Positions 6,687-13,979 of a DNA stretch of 27,052 nt are shown one piece after another. Location of the stretch: positions 1 through 27,052 of the forward strand of contig QFNN01000033.1 in the NCBI GenBank assembly GCA_003240855.1. Reading direction: 5' to 3'. This DNA comes from Sphingomonas sanxanigenens. GTDB taxonomy: Bacteria > Pseudomonadota > Alphaproteobacteria > Sphingomonadales > Sphingomonadaceae. Both the position numbers and the translations under genes were made by a program. The notes below the pieces were generated by a model, which saw only the letters and a list, made by a program, of their open reading frames with translations, searched no databases and had not been told where the DNA came from. The stretch's first letter is position 1. Every line of letters begins with the position of its first letter.

Positions 6687-9170
6687 TTAGAACTTGGTCC
6701 GGGCGCTGAGGCCAAAGACCCGCGGCGCGATCGATGTCACATAGACCGACGGATAGTTGGTCCCGTTATATTTGAACGGGAGCAGCGTCGAGCTGGTGGC
6801 GCTGGTCGACTTCTGGGTGATGCCCGTCACATCGAACAGGTTGTTCACGAAGGCGTAGATGCCCCAGTCGCCCTTCTGCAGGCCGACGCGCAGGCCGGTG
6901 GTCGCGAAGCCGGGCAGGCGCATGCCGGCCGCCGTCACATTGGCCGCGCCATGATCGTACACCGTCCACGATGCGCTGCGATAGCTGACGTCGGCATGGT
7001 ACATGATCTCGAAATCATTGCCGATCGGCATCACATATTCGGCCGAACCCTGCATCGTCCACTTGGACGAATAAGGCACGGTGTTGCCCTTCTTGCCGAT
7101 GCCGGTCAGCACCGCGCAGCCGACATAGGGCGGGCTGCCCGAGCAGAGATTGATGCCCGACGGCAGCGAGACATTGTCCTGCAGCTTGGCCGAGGTGTAG
7201 CTGCCCGAATAGCGCAGCGTCAGCCCGTCGACGGGGAAAAGCGAGGTATCCCATTCGACGCCGCGGATGCGGACCTTGCTGGGCGTGTTGGTGATGAAGC
7301 CGAATGCGCCCTGGTAGGAAGCCGAGATCTGCAGGTTGCTCCAGTCCATCTGGAACACGTCGAGATTGACGATCAGCTTGCGGTCGAACCACGAGCTTTT
7401 GACGCCCGCCTCATAGTTCCACAGCTTGTCGGATTCGTAGGTGGAGGCATAGCTCGGCAGGCCCAGCGTCTGGTTGACGCCGCCGGGGCGATAGCCCTGC
7501 GTCGCCAGCGCGTAGATCATCAGGTCGCGGTTGAACTTGTAGTTGGCGCTGAACTTCAGAAGCGTGCCGTTCTCCTTACCCTTCAGTTCCGAATAGGGCA
7601 GGCGGACGTTGCCGGCGACATAGTTGGGAATGGTGACCGAAGCGCCGGTGGTCTTTTTATAATCGAAGTAGCGGATGCCGGCCGCAACGCTCAGCTTCCC
7701 GTTGAAATCATAGGTCGCGTCGGCGAAGCCGGCGATCTGCTCCAGCCGGTCGTCAACGGTGCGGTCCAGATGGGTGCGCGACGAAAAGCCGTAGGGGCTG
7801 GCCGAATAGCCGTTCGGATAATATTGCGAGCCGGTCACCGGGTCGACGGTGTTGAGAAGGCTGACCACATGGTTGTCGCGGACGCTGTGGAAGAAGCCGA
7901 CCGTCCACTTCAGCGCATGCTGGGCGTCGGCCAGCCGGACTTCCTGCGTCGTCGTCTTGGTCGTCTGCGGCTGATAGGCCGTCAGCACGCCCCAGCTCGT
8001 CACGAAGCGCTGATATTCATCCCGGCTGCATGACGTGGCGCCGTTGACCAGGCCCTGGTTGCAGTCCGCCAGGAAGTTCGCATAGCCTGGGACGGAGGTC
8101 GCCGGAACGTTGCCCGTGGCGTAACGGGTGAAATAGGGCGAAAAGTCGAAGTTGAAGGCAAGATCGCGCTTTGAATAGGATCCGATCGCGGTCAGGGTCG
8201 CGAAACCGAAGTCCCAGTTCAGCGTGCCGCTATACAGTTGCATCTTATCGGTCTGCGGCGTCTGGATGCGCAGGTTCTGGTCGAACTTCTTGCCCGTCAA
8301 CTGATATTCGGTCAGGTTCCAGGTGTTAGCGAAACCGGTCCGATTCTGGTACACGGCCATGCCGTCGATGGTCAGATTCTCGACCGGCCGGACGCGGACG
8401 AGCAGGCGGCCGCCATAGCTGCGCGCGCTGTTGAAGTTCTTCAGGCCAAGGACGCTGTTGTCCATGAAGCCCGAGGTCTTGTCCCAGAAGCCGACCGCGC
8501 GGACGGCCAGCTTGTCCTCGATCACCGGCAGGTTGACCATGCCGTCGAAGCTGGTGCCGGCGCCGCTGCCGCCCGTCGCGCCCGAAACCTGGCCGTTGAG
8601 CGCGCCTTCGGTCGTCGTCAGATTGGGCTTCTGGAAGATCAGGCGGATCGTGCCGCCCATCGAGCTGGCGCCATAGAGCGTGCCCTGCGGGCCGCGCAGC
8701 ACTTCCGCGCGCTCGACGTCGAACAGGCGGATGCCAGGCTGCGTGCCGCCGGCGTCGTTGCTGACGCCGCTGGTGCCCGTGATCGGCGTTTCGTCATAAT
8801 AAAGGCCGACGAGCGGCTCGCCCGTCGCATAAAGGTTACGGATGATGACGCGGCTGCCGCCGTTCGCATTCTCGTTGATGATGAGGTTCGGGGCGGTGCG
8901 CGTCAGTTGCTGCGAGTCCGTGATGCCCTGATTGACGAGGGAGGCCTCGCTGACCGCCGAAATGGAAAGCGGGGTTTCCTGAATGCTGGTGGCGCGCTTC
9001 AGCGCGGTGACGACGATATCGCCGTTGTCGCTTGCGGCCGGCGCGGAGGCCGCTTCGGCAGGCGACGTCGCTTCCTGGGCCAGGGCCGGAGTTGCGAAAA
9101 GTACAGCCGAACAGAGCAGAGCAATCCTGACGCGCGAGCAGCCGCCAGACATGTTCACCGAACGATTCAT
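6687..9170 (-). CDS. TonB-dependent outer-membrane receptor
   Basis: This 827-residue protein has a signal peptide ending in ATPALA-Q and a TonB-box-like DIVVTA near 51-56. A plug domain follows (about 60-175, with SIQETPLSISAVS, VIIRN and VERAEVLRGPQGTLYG), then a long beta-barrel. It ends in phenylalanine, as outer-membrane barrels usually do. There is no N-terminal secretin/STN signalling domain, and no sigma/anti-sigma pair lies nearby, so FecIR-type control is unlikely. GGGGGAA precedes the ATG. Sphingomonads have many receptors of this type for sugars, peptides, aromatics and siderophores, so the family alone does not give the ligand. The context (three secreted amidohydrolases and an M20-fold protein downstream) suggests a peptide-like or N-acyl amide ligand. 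It is the first gene of the operon. Confidence 0.93.
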   Translation of the reverse strand: MNRSVNMSGGCSRVRIALLCSAVLFATPALAQEATSPAEAASAPAASDNGDIVVTALKRATSIQETPLSISAVSEASLVNQGITDSQQLTRTAPNLIINENANGGSRVIIRNLYATGEPLVGLYYDETPITGTSGVSNDAGGTQPGIRLFDVERAEVLRGPQGTLYGASSMGGTIRLIFQKPNLTTTEGALNGQVSGATGGSGAGTSFDGMVNLPVIEDKLAVRAVGFWDKTSGFMDNSVLGLKNFNSARSYGGRLLVRVRPVENLTIDGMAVYQNRTGFANTWNLTEYQLTGKKFDQNLRIQTPQTDKMQLYSGTLNWDFGFATLTAIGSYSKRDLAFNFDFSPYFTRYATGNVPATSVPGYANFLADCNQGLVNGATSCSRDEYQRFVTSWGVLTAYQPQTTKTTTQEVRLADAQHALKWTVGFFHSVRDNHVVSLLNTVDPVTGSQYYPNGYSASPYGFSSRTHLDRTVDDRLEQIAGFADATYDFNGKLSVAAGIRYFDYKKTTGASVTIPNYVAGNVRLPYSELKGKENGTLLKFSANYKFNRDLMIYALATQGYRPGGVNQTLGLPSYASTYESDKLWNYEAGVKSSWFDRKLIVNLDVFQMDWSNLQISASYQGAFGFITNTPSKVRIRGVEWDTSLFPVDGLTLRYSGSYTSAKLQDNVSLPSGINLCSGSPPYVGCAVLTGIGKKGNTVPYSSKWTMQGSAEYVMPIGNDFEIMYHADVSYRSASWTVYDHGAANVTAAGMRLPGFATTGLRVGLQKGDWGIYAFVNNLFDVTGITQKSTSATSSTLLPFKYNGTNYPSVYVTSIAPRVFGLSARTKF

Positions 9171-9596
9171 GGAATTCCCCCAAAATAAACTGTGAGACCG
9201 ACGTTCCCATCCGCATTGTTGAACGCTAATTTTTATTCTGCAGGCAGCCTCAATTTTTTTATATTTGAAATTATTATTATTAATAAACTGACTATCTTTG
9301 AGACATTTCTTCGGAAATGGCTCCGAAATTATATTCTTTCACAAAAGAACGTGTGCGCTAATCGCTAATTGCATTTTATCGCATTGCTGCGGCTCTTTCG
9401 CATCAAGTGGCGCATTCACACTCAAAGCTACTTAAGTCTAGGCAATTTCGACCAAGCAACCCTACACCCGAAGGCCTTGGTATTTCTCCCCAATTTGAAT
9501 GGGAAAATCGAAATAAATAGTCCGTATGGACTACGAAAATGCATATTAATGAGTGAATATGCTCACTTCATATGAATGGCTTTCCGATTCGTGCGC
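9171..9596. promoter_or_regulatory. AT-rich intergenic region upstream of the TonB receptor operon
   Basis: About 425 bp with no supportable gene and clearly lower GC than everything around it (for example runs of T and a TTATTATTATTAATAA stretch near 9270-9286). It must hold the promoter of the minus-strand receptor operon, but I cannot fix -35/-10 boxes with confidence. Short palindromes are visible: TTCGGA/TCCGAA at 9310-9315/9322-9327; TAGTCC/GGACTA at 9518-9523/9528-9533; an imperfect ATGAGTGA/TCACTTCAT around 9549-9571; and a perfect TTCATATGAA at 9567-9576. These could be operators. A 68-codon open frame at 9369-9575 has no ribosome binding site and is not called. Confidence 0.5.
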
Positions 9597-9629
9597 AAAA
9601 AAAGGGGCGCGAATCACTCCGCGCGCCCT
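9597..9629 (-). terminator. Rho-independent terminator of the MCE transporter operon
   Basis: On the minus strand GGGCGCG (complement of 9622-9628) pairs with CGCGCCC (complement of 9605-9611) around a 10-nt loop, with a further G-U pair. Seven T residues follow (complement of 9597-9603). It is about 140 nt after the lipoprotein stop and ahead of the receptor operon promoter region, so it separates the two minus-strand operons. Confidence 0.8.
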
Positions 9630-9768
9630 CTTTCAAAGTCGGATTCGCTCAGCGCCAGTCCGAGATCGGCTCCGGCCCGCTTTCCGCCCTGCCTCGCGTC
9701 CAGGATATGATGAGCGGGAGGCTGGGCGCGGGTGCAAAAACGCCTTCAGCGCCTTTCCAAGAAGGCTC
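9630..9768. other. Short 3' untranslated stretch
   Basis: GC content is back to the local norm. I see no gene, repeat or promoter in it. It is probably the 3' UTR of the transporter operon. Confidence 0.4.
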
Positions 9769-10368
9769 TCAATGCGAAGCTGTGTTTCCCCCGACAACCC
9801 AGTCGGAAACTTCCGCCGCGACCTTGTTGGCCGCAACGTTCAGCGCCGCCGCTACGGGAAGCGGCTTGACCTCGCTCACCGGGACGCTTGCCTCGAACCG
9901 CCGGGTTTCGATCGCATCCTTGCGCGAAATGACGGCGTCGTATCGCACGACGGCGCGATGCTTCTGCGCATCGATGCCGAAGATCAGCAGCTCGCCCGAA
10001 ACGCGGAGCGCCGGGGTGAACGCCGCCTGCCGCACGCTCAGTACGGCCCGCCCCCCGCGCGCCTCGACCGTTTCCGACAGAAGGCGCTGGAAAAGGCGGC
10101 TCGGCGGCTCCACCCACTGCGCGCCCTTCACATAAGCAATTGCGGCGCCGCCGCTGAACACCGGGATGCGCGCATTGGCCAGCGCCTGGGGAACCGTGGG
10201 CGGAGCGATGGTGATGGCCTCGCCCGGCGTCGTCGAAAAGACCTTGCCGGGTTCGACCTGCGCAGTCGCGCTGAGGTTCAGCAATTGCGCGGGCGGCTTT
10301 TCGCCAATGCTGATGCAGCCGGCGAGAGGTGCGGCGATGGCGAAGGCCAGGATCGAGCGCTTCATCAT
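9769..10368 (-). CDS. ABC-type transport auxiliary lipoprotein (LinN/PqiC-like)
   Basis: This 199-residue protein has a lipoprotein signal with lipobox LAGC (C18). The rest fits the ABC-type transport auxiliary component family (PqiC/YmbA type), with the SEVKPLPVAAALNVAANKVA region near the C-terminus. In such systems the lipoprotein sits at the outer membrane and completes the lipid path from the inner-membrane MCE complex. The first ATG (10368) overlaps the stop of the MCE gene as ATGA and is preceded by AAGGGG; a second ATG follows directly, so the start is uncertain by one codon. It is the last gene of the transporter operon. The order permease, ATPase, MCE protein, lipoprotein matches linKLMN of Sphingobium japonicum, where it corresponds to LinN. 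Confidence 0.85.
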   Translation of the reverse strand: MMKRSILAFAIAAPLAGCISIGEKPPAQLLNLSATAQVEPGKVFSTTPGEAITIAPPTVPQALANARIPVFSGGAAIAYVKGAQWVEPPSRLFQRLLSETVEARGGRAVLSVRQAAFTPALRVSGELLIFGIDAQKHRAVVRYDAVISRKDAIETRRFEASVPVSEVKPLPVAAALNVAANKVAAEVSDWVVGGNTASH

Positions 10369-11312
10369 TTGTTCCCCTTATAGTCGGGCAGTTTCTGGCT
10401 GCCGACAAGCGAGCTGGCCCCGCCGCGATTGAGCCGTTCGCTGACTGCCGTGAGCGATTCCGCCATTTCGCGCAGGTCGCGGATCAGCAGGTTCACCTCG
10501 GGCATCGTCTGGTTCGAGAAATTGGCCACGCCGGGCTGGGCTTCGGCGATCGTCTTGTTGAGCGCATCCATAGCCTTGCCCGCATCCGCCACCGTCTTGC
10601 GAAGATCGGCGATCAGCGGCCTGGCGTCGCTGTTGATCAGCGTGTTGCTGCTGTCGGCAAGCTGGCCGAACTTCTCGGCCGCATCGCCGGCCTGTTTGAT
10701 CGCGATCCGCGTCTCGGCGAGCGTAGAAGCGATCTCCGGACCGCGATCGGCGAGCGCCTTCGACAGCTTGTCGACATTGTGGAGGATGCCGGAAAGCGAC
10801 TTTTGATTCTCGTCGCTGAGCGCTTCGGTCAGCCGCTCGGTCAGCGTCGTCAGCCGTTCGAGCAGCTTGGGCGCGCTATTGAGCAGTTCGCCGAGCGCGC
10901 CCGGCTTGGTGGGGATGACGGGGACGCCGGCCGGCCCGATCTCGGTGATCGGCGGCGCCCCCTTGATGGCGCCGTCGAGCTGGATCTGCGACACGCCGGT
11001 AAAGCCGACGCCCTGGATCGTGGCGGTGGTGCCCTGCAGGATCGGCGTCTCGTCCCTCACCGTGATGCGCACGCGCACGAACTGCGGATCGTTCCGCCAC
11101 AGCGAGATCGACTTCACCTGCCCGGACGGCACCCCCGAGAAGCTGACCGACGATCCTTTGGCGATGCCGTCGACGGCCTGCTTGAAGAAGATGTCATACT
11201 CCTTCTCCTGCCCGCCGGAGACGCGCGCCAGCCAGACGGTAAAGACGACGACGGCGGCCAGCAGTGCGAGCACCACGACGCCGACGAGGACATGGTTCGA
11301 TCTGGTTTCCAT
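10365..11312 (-). CDS. mlaD: MlaD/MCE-domain substrate-binding protein (LinM-like)
   Basis: The start is ATG 11312, in METRSNHVLVG, giving 315 residues. One N-terminal membrane helix (about 8-28) is followed by a single MCE domain (about 38-115), including DGIAKGSSVSFSGV and the VGFTGVSQIQLDG segment. A long helical tail (about 140-300, with heptad-like LTERLTEAL repeats) comes next. MCE proteins form hexameric rings on the permease and shuttle lipids across the periplasm. The ATG overlaps the ATPase stop by one base (TGATG), and its own stop overlaps the lipoprotein start, so translation is probably coupled. An upstream in-frame extension exists but would run through the ATPase gene and has no signal or ribosome binding site. 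Confidence 0.9.
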   Translation of the reverse strand: METRSNHVLVGVVVLALLAAVVVFTVWLARVSGGQEKEYDIFFKQAVDGIAKGSSVSFSGVPSGQVKSISLWRNDPQFVRVRITVRDETPILQGTTATIQGVGFTGVSQIQLDGAIKGAPPITEIGPAGVPVIPTKPGALGELLNSAPKLLERLTTLTERLTEALSDENQKSLSGILHNVDKLSKALADRGPEIASTLAETRIAIKQAGDAAEKFGQLADSSNTLINSDARPLIADLRKTVADAGKAMDALNKTIAEAQPGVANFSNQTMPEVNLLIRDLREMAESLTAVSERLNRGGASSLVGSQKLPDYKGNK

Positions 11313-12136
11313 CAGCGCTTCGCCGTTCCTTTGGCTGCGGTCGCGGCGCGGCCGCGGGGTCCGTTGAAATATTCCTGAATCCAGGCGTGATCCAGCGCGA
11401 GAAGTTCGTCGATCGTGCCCACCGCAATCACCTTCTTGTCGGCGAGCACCGCGACGCGATCGCAAATGGCGTAAAGCGTGTCGAGATCGTGCGTGATCAG
11501 GAAAACGGTGAGCCCGAGCGTCTGCTTGAGCTCGCGCGTCAGAAGGTCGAAATTGGCGGCGCCGATCGGATCGAGTCCGGCCGTCGGTTCGTCGAGAAAC
11601 AGTAATTCGGGATCGAGCGCCAGCGCGCGGGCCAGTCCGGCGCGCTTGGTCATGCCACCCGACAGCTCGGCCGGATATTTGGGCCCCGCATCGGGCGACA
11701 GCCCGGCCATCACCACCTTGTAGGCCGCGATCTCGTCAAGCAGCGGCGGCACGATGCGCGGATAGAATTCGCGCAGCGGCACCTGAATATTCTCGGCCAC
11801 GGTCAGCGTCGAGAAAAGCGCGCCGCCCTGGAAGAGAATGCCCCAGCGCTTGCGGATGTCGATCGTCGCGCTTTCGTCCTGATCGAGTATCGATTTGCCA
11901 AAGACCTCGATCGATCCTTCGGCGGGGGTCTGCAGGCCGATGATCGAACGCATCAGAACGGATTTGCCAGTGCCCGATCCGCCGACCACGCCCAATATCT
12001 CGCCGCGCCGGACGTCGAGATTGAGATTTTCGTGCACGACCTGCTCGCCGAACGCATTTTTCAGATCGCGCACGCTGATCACGATTTCGGGATCGGCGGG
12101 CGGCGCCTGCGGTACGGTGGCGGGGGGCGTGCTCAA
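11312..12136 (-). CDS. mlaF: MlaF-type ABC transporter ATPase (LinL-like)
   Basis: This 274-residue ATPase has every core motif: Walker A GGSGTGKS (52-59), Q-loop Q103, signature LSGGM (158-162), Walker B LLFLDEP (178-184, catalytic E183) and H-loop H216. The LSGGMTKRAGLARAL form is typical of the Mla/MCE importer ATPases. The start is TTG at 12136. This is the only start that keeps the whole domain, and it overlaps the permease stop as TTGA, suggesting translational coupling; a clear ribosome binding site is lacking. It powers lipid movement through the MlaE permease. Confidence 0.93.
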   Translation of the reverse strand: MSTPPATVPQAPPADPEIVISVRDLKNAFGEQVVHENLNLDVRRGEILGVVGGSGTGKSVLMRSIIGLQTPAEGSIEVFGKSILDQDESATIDIRKRWGILFQGGALFSTLTVAENIQVPLREFYPRIVPPLLDEIAAYKVVMAGLSPDAGPKYPAELSGGMTKRAGLARALALDPELLFLDEPTAGLDPIGAANFDLLTRELKQTLGLTVFLITHDLDTLYAICDRVAVLADKKVIAVGTIDELLALDHAWIQEYFNGPRGRAATAAKGTAKR

Positions 12137-13245
12137 TTCCAGCCGATCCAGGTGAAGAATACAGCGAAGAAGGCGTCGAGGACGATGACGAGGAAAATCG
12201 CCTGCACCACCGCAGCGGTGGTGCGGAGGCCGACTTCCTCGGCATTGCCTTCTACCTGCATGCCCTGGAAACAGCCGGTGAGAGCGATGATGAAGCCGAA
12301 TACCGGGGCCTTGACCAGCCCGACATAGAGATCGGTGATCGGCGTCACTTCGCGGATGCGCTGGATGAACGTGACTGGCGGGATGTCGAGCGAAACCCAG
12401 CAGAGGATGCCGCCGCCGATCATTGCGATGATCGACGAATAGAAGCCGAGCAGCGGCATCATCGCGACCGAGGCGAGGGCGCGGGGGAGGACGAGCGCTT
12501 CCATCGGCGAGACGCCGATCGTGCGCATCGCGTCGATTTCCTCGGTCAGCTTCATCGTGCCGAGCTGTGCGGCGAAAGCCGAACCCGAGCGACCGGCGAT
12601 CATGATCGCCGTCATCAGCACGCCCAGTTCGCGCAGCGTCAGGCGGCCGACGAGGTTGATCGTGAACACTTCCGCCCCGAACTGCCGGAGCTGCACCGCG
12701 CCTTGCTGCGCGATGACGATACCGATCAGGAAGCTCATCAGCCCGATAATGCCAAGCGCGGAGACGCCGACCACCTCGAAACGCTGGATCACCGCATTGA
12801 TGCGGAAGCGCGACGGGTGGCGCATGACCTGCCCGATCGAGATCATCATCGCGCCGAAGAAGCCGAGCAGGCCTATCATCGTGCGGCCGGCGGCATTGGT
12901 CGCCCCGCCGATTTCCGCCAGCACCTTGATGATTGTCGGCGTGTGATCGGGGCGCATGCGCACCGGCTTGTCGGCGGCGCGCACCTTGTCGATCAGGAAG
13001 GCGGCGTCAGGGCCGGCGCGTTCGATCTGGGCGCCGTGATCGGCAGCGAGGCGATAGACCAGCCAGGCGCCGACGGTGTCGATCCGCTCGACGCCCGAAA
13101 GGTCGAACCGCGCGAGGGGGCCGGAAACGAGGCGAAGCCGTTCGGGCAGGTCGCCCAGCATCGCTACCGTGAGCGCGCCCGTGAAGCGGAGCGTCTTCGC
13201 ACCGTCTTCCTCTTGGTATTCGGCGAAGTCTGCGGTCGCGGCCAT
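12133..13245 (-). CDS. mlaE: STAS-MlaE fused lipid ABC transporter permease (LinK-like)
   Basis: This 370-residue protein starts at ATG 13245, preceded by AGGAG. Residues about 1-95 form a STAS-like domain (RFDLSGVERIDTVGAWLVYRL), the role played by separate MlaB in Escherichia coli. Residues about 115-370 are the MlaE permease, with the family segments GVLMTAIMIAGRSGSAFAAQ and TEEIDAMRTIGVSPME. Fused STAS-permeases are common in alphaproteobacteria. It heads the four-gene operon and is divergently placed to the HAD gene, with 62 bp between starts. No mlaC-like soluble carrier is present in the window; the lipoprotein gene may take over part of that path. Confidence 0.93.
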   Translation of the reverse strand: MAATADFAEYQEEDGAKTLRFTGALTVAMLGDLPERLRLVSGPLARFDLSGVERIDTVGAWLVYRLAADHGAQIERAGPDAAFLIDKVRAADKPVRMRPDHTPTIIKVLAEIGGATNAAGRTMIGLLGFFGAMMISIGQVMRHPSRFRINAVIQRFEVVGVSALGIIGLMSFLIGIVIAQQGAVQLRQFGAEVFTINLVGRLTLRELGVLMTAIMIAGRSGSAFAAQLGTMKLTEEIDAMRTIGVSPMEALVLPRALASVAMMPLLGFYSSIIAMIGGGILCWVSLDIPPVTFIQRIREVTPITDLYVGLVKAPVFGFIIALTGCFQGMQVEGNAEEVGLRTTAAVVQAIFLVIVLDAFFAVFFTWIGWN

Positions 13246-13274
13246 CAGATGCGCTCCTGCGGCATATTGGCTGG

Positions 13275-13288
13275 ATCGGCAAGCCGAT
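13275..13288. promoter_or_regulatory. Small palindrome in the mlaE/HAD divergent promoter region
   Basis: ATCGGC-AA-GCCGAT lies in the 62-bp space between two divergent starts, where both promoters must sit. A perfect 6-bp-arm palindrome is a possible operator, but in GC-rich DNA it can arise by chance. Confidence 0.3.
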
Positions 13289-13307
13289 ATGACGTTAGGA
13301 CCGGCGC

Positions 13308-13979
13308 ATGGACCGAATTGCAATTTACGATATGGACAAGACGATCACGCGGGTCGCGACCTTCGGGCCGTTCCTGCGTCATGCGGTGCTGCGGCTGTCG
13401 CCCTGGCGCGCTTTGCTCTTCCCGGGCGTGATCCTTGCAAGCGCCGGATACGCGCTGAAGCGGATCGACCGTGGCCGGTTGAAGGAAATCAGTCTCGCGC
13501 TGCTGCTTGGCCCGCATATCGATCGTTCCAAACTCGTGCCGCTGGCCGAAGGTTTCGCCGAAAAGACGGTGACGGGCAATGTTTATCCCGAAGCGATCGA
13601 GCGTCTCGCCGCCGACCGGGCTGCAGGATACCGGCTGGTGCTCGCGACCGCGTCGAACCGCCTCTATGTCGATGCGATCGCAGCGAAGCTGGGGTTCGAC
13701 GACGTCATCGCGACCGACAGCATGATCGGACTCGATTCGCGGGTAAGCGCGAAGATAGACGGCGAGAATTGCTATGGCCCGGCCAAGCTGCGCATGATCC
13801 AGACGTGGATGGCGCGCCATGCGATCGAGCGCGGATCGGCGCATATCCGCTTCTATTCCGATCATGCGTCCGACGAGCCGGCGCTGGCCTGGGCCGACGA
13901 AGCCTTTGCGGTCAACGCGCATGATGCGCTCCGCAGCCTCGCCGTCGAGCGGGGCTGGGAGCGCATCGACTGGAAGTGA
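13308..13979 (+). CDS. HAD-IB family phosphatase
   Basis: This 223-residue protein has all four HAD motifs: D8-M-D10-K-T12 (nucleophile and acid/base), T114/S116 in LATASN, K160, and D185/D189 in YSDHASDEP. The length and DMDKT opening fit the HAD-IB group (phosphoserine phosphatase-like; PgpC-type phosphatidylglycerophosphatases also belong here). The substrate cannot be fixed from sequence. Its divergent placement beside a phospholipid transporter makes a lipid or envelope phosphate substrate possible, but this is inference. The ATG is preceded by TTAGGA. Its stop directly abuts the stop of the next, convergent gene. Confidence 0.88.
   Translation: MDRIAIYDMDKTITRVATFGPFLRHAVLRLSPWRALLFPGVILASAGYALKRIDRGRLKEISLALLLGPHIDRSKLVPLAEGFAEKTVTGNVYPEAIERLAADRAAGYRLVLATASNRLYVDAIAAKLGFDDVIATDSMIGLDSRVSAKIDGENCYGPAKLRMIQTWMARHAIERGSAHIRFYSDHASDEPALAWADEAFAVNAHDALRSLAVERGWERIDWK

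Noticed and set aside
5414..8033. Long plus-strand open frames opposite amidohydrolase C and the TonB receptor
   Set aside because: Antisense frames without motifs, ribosome binding sites or sensible composition; the minus-strand genes explain the region.
9369..9575. 68-codon plus-strand open frame in the AT-rich region
   Set aside because: No ribosome binding site, no family resemblance, and it overlaps several palindromes in what looks like regulatory DNA.
11313..11465. N-terminal extension of the MCE protein
   Set aside because: The added residues are arginine-rich, lie inside the ATPase gene and would place the membrane helix 50 residues in; the ATG at 11312 with a one-base overlap is better.
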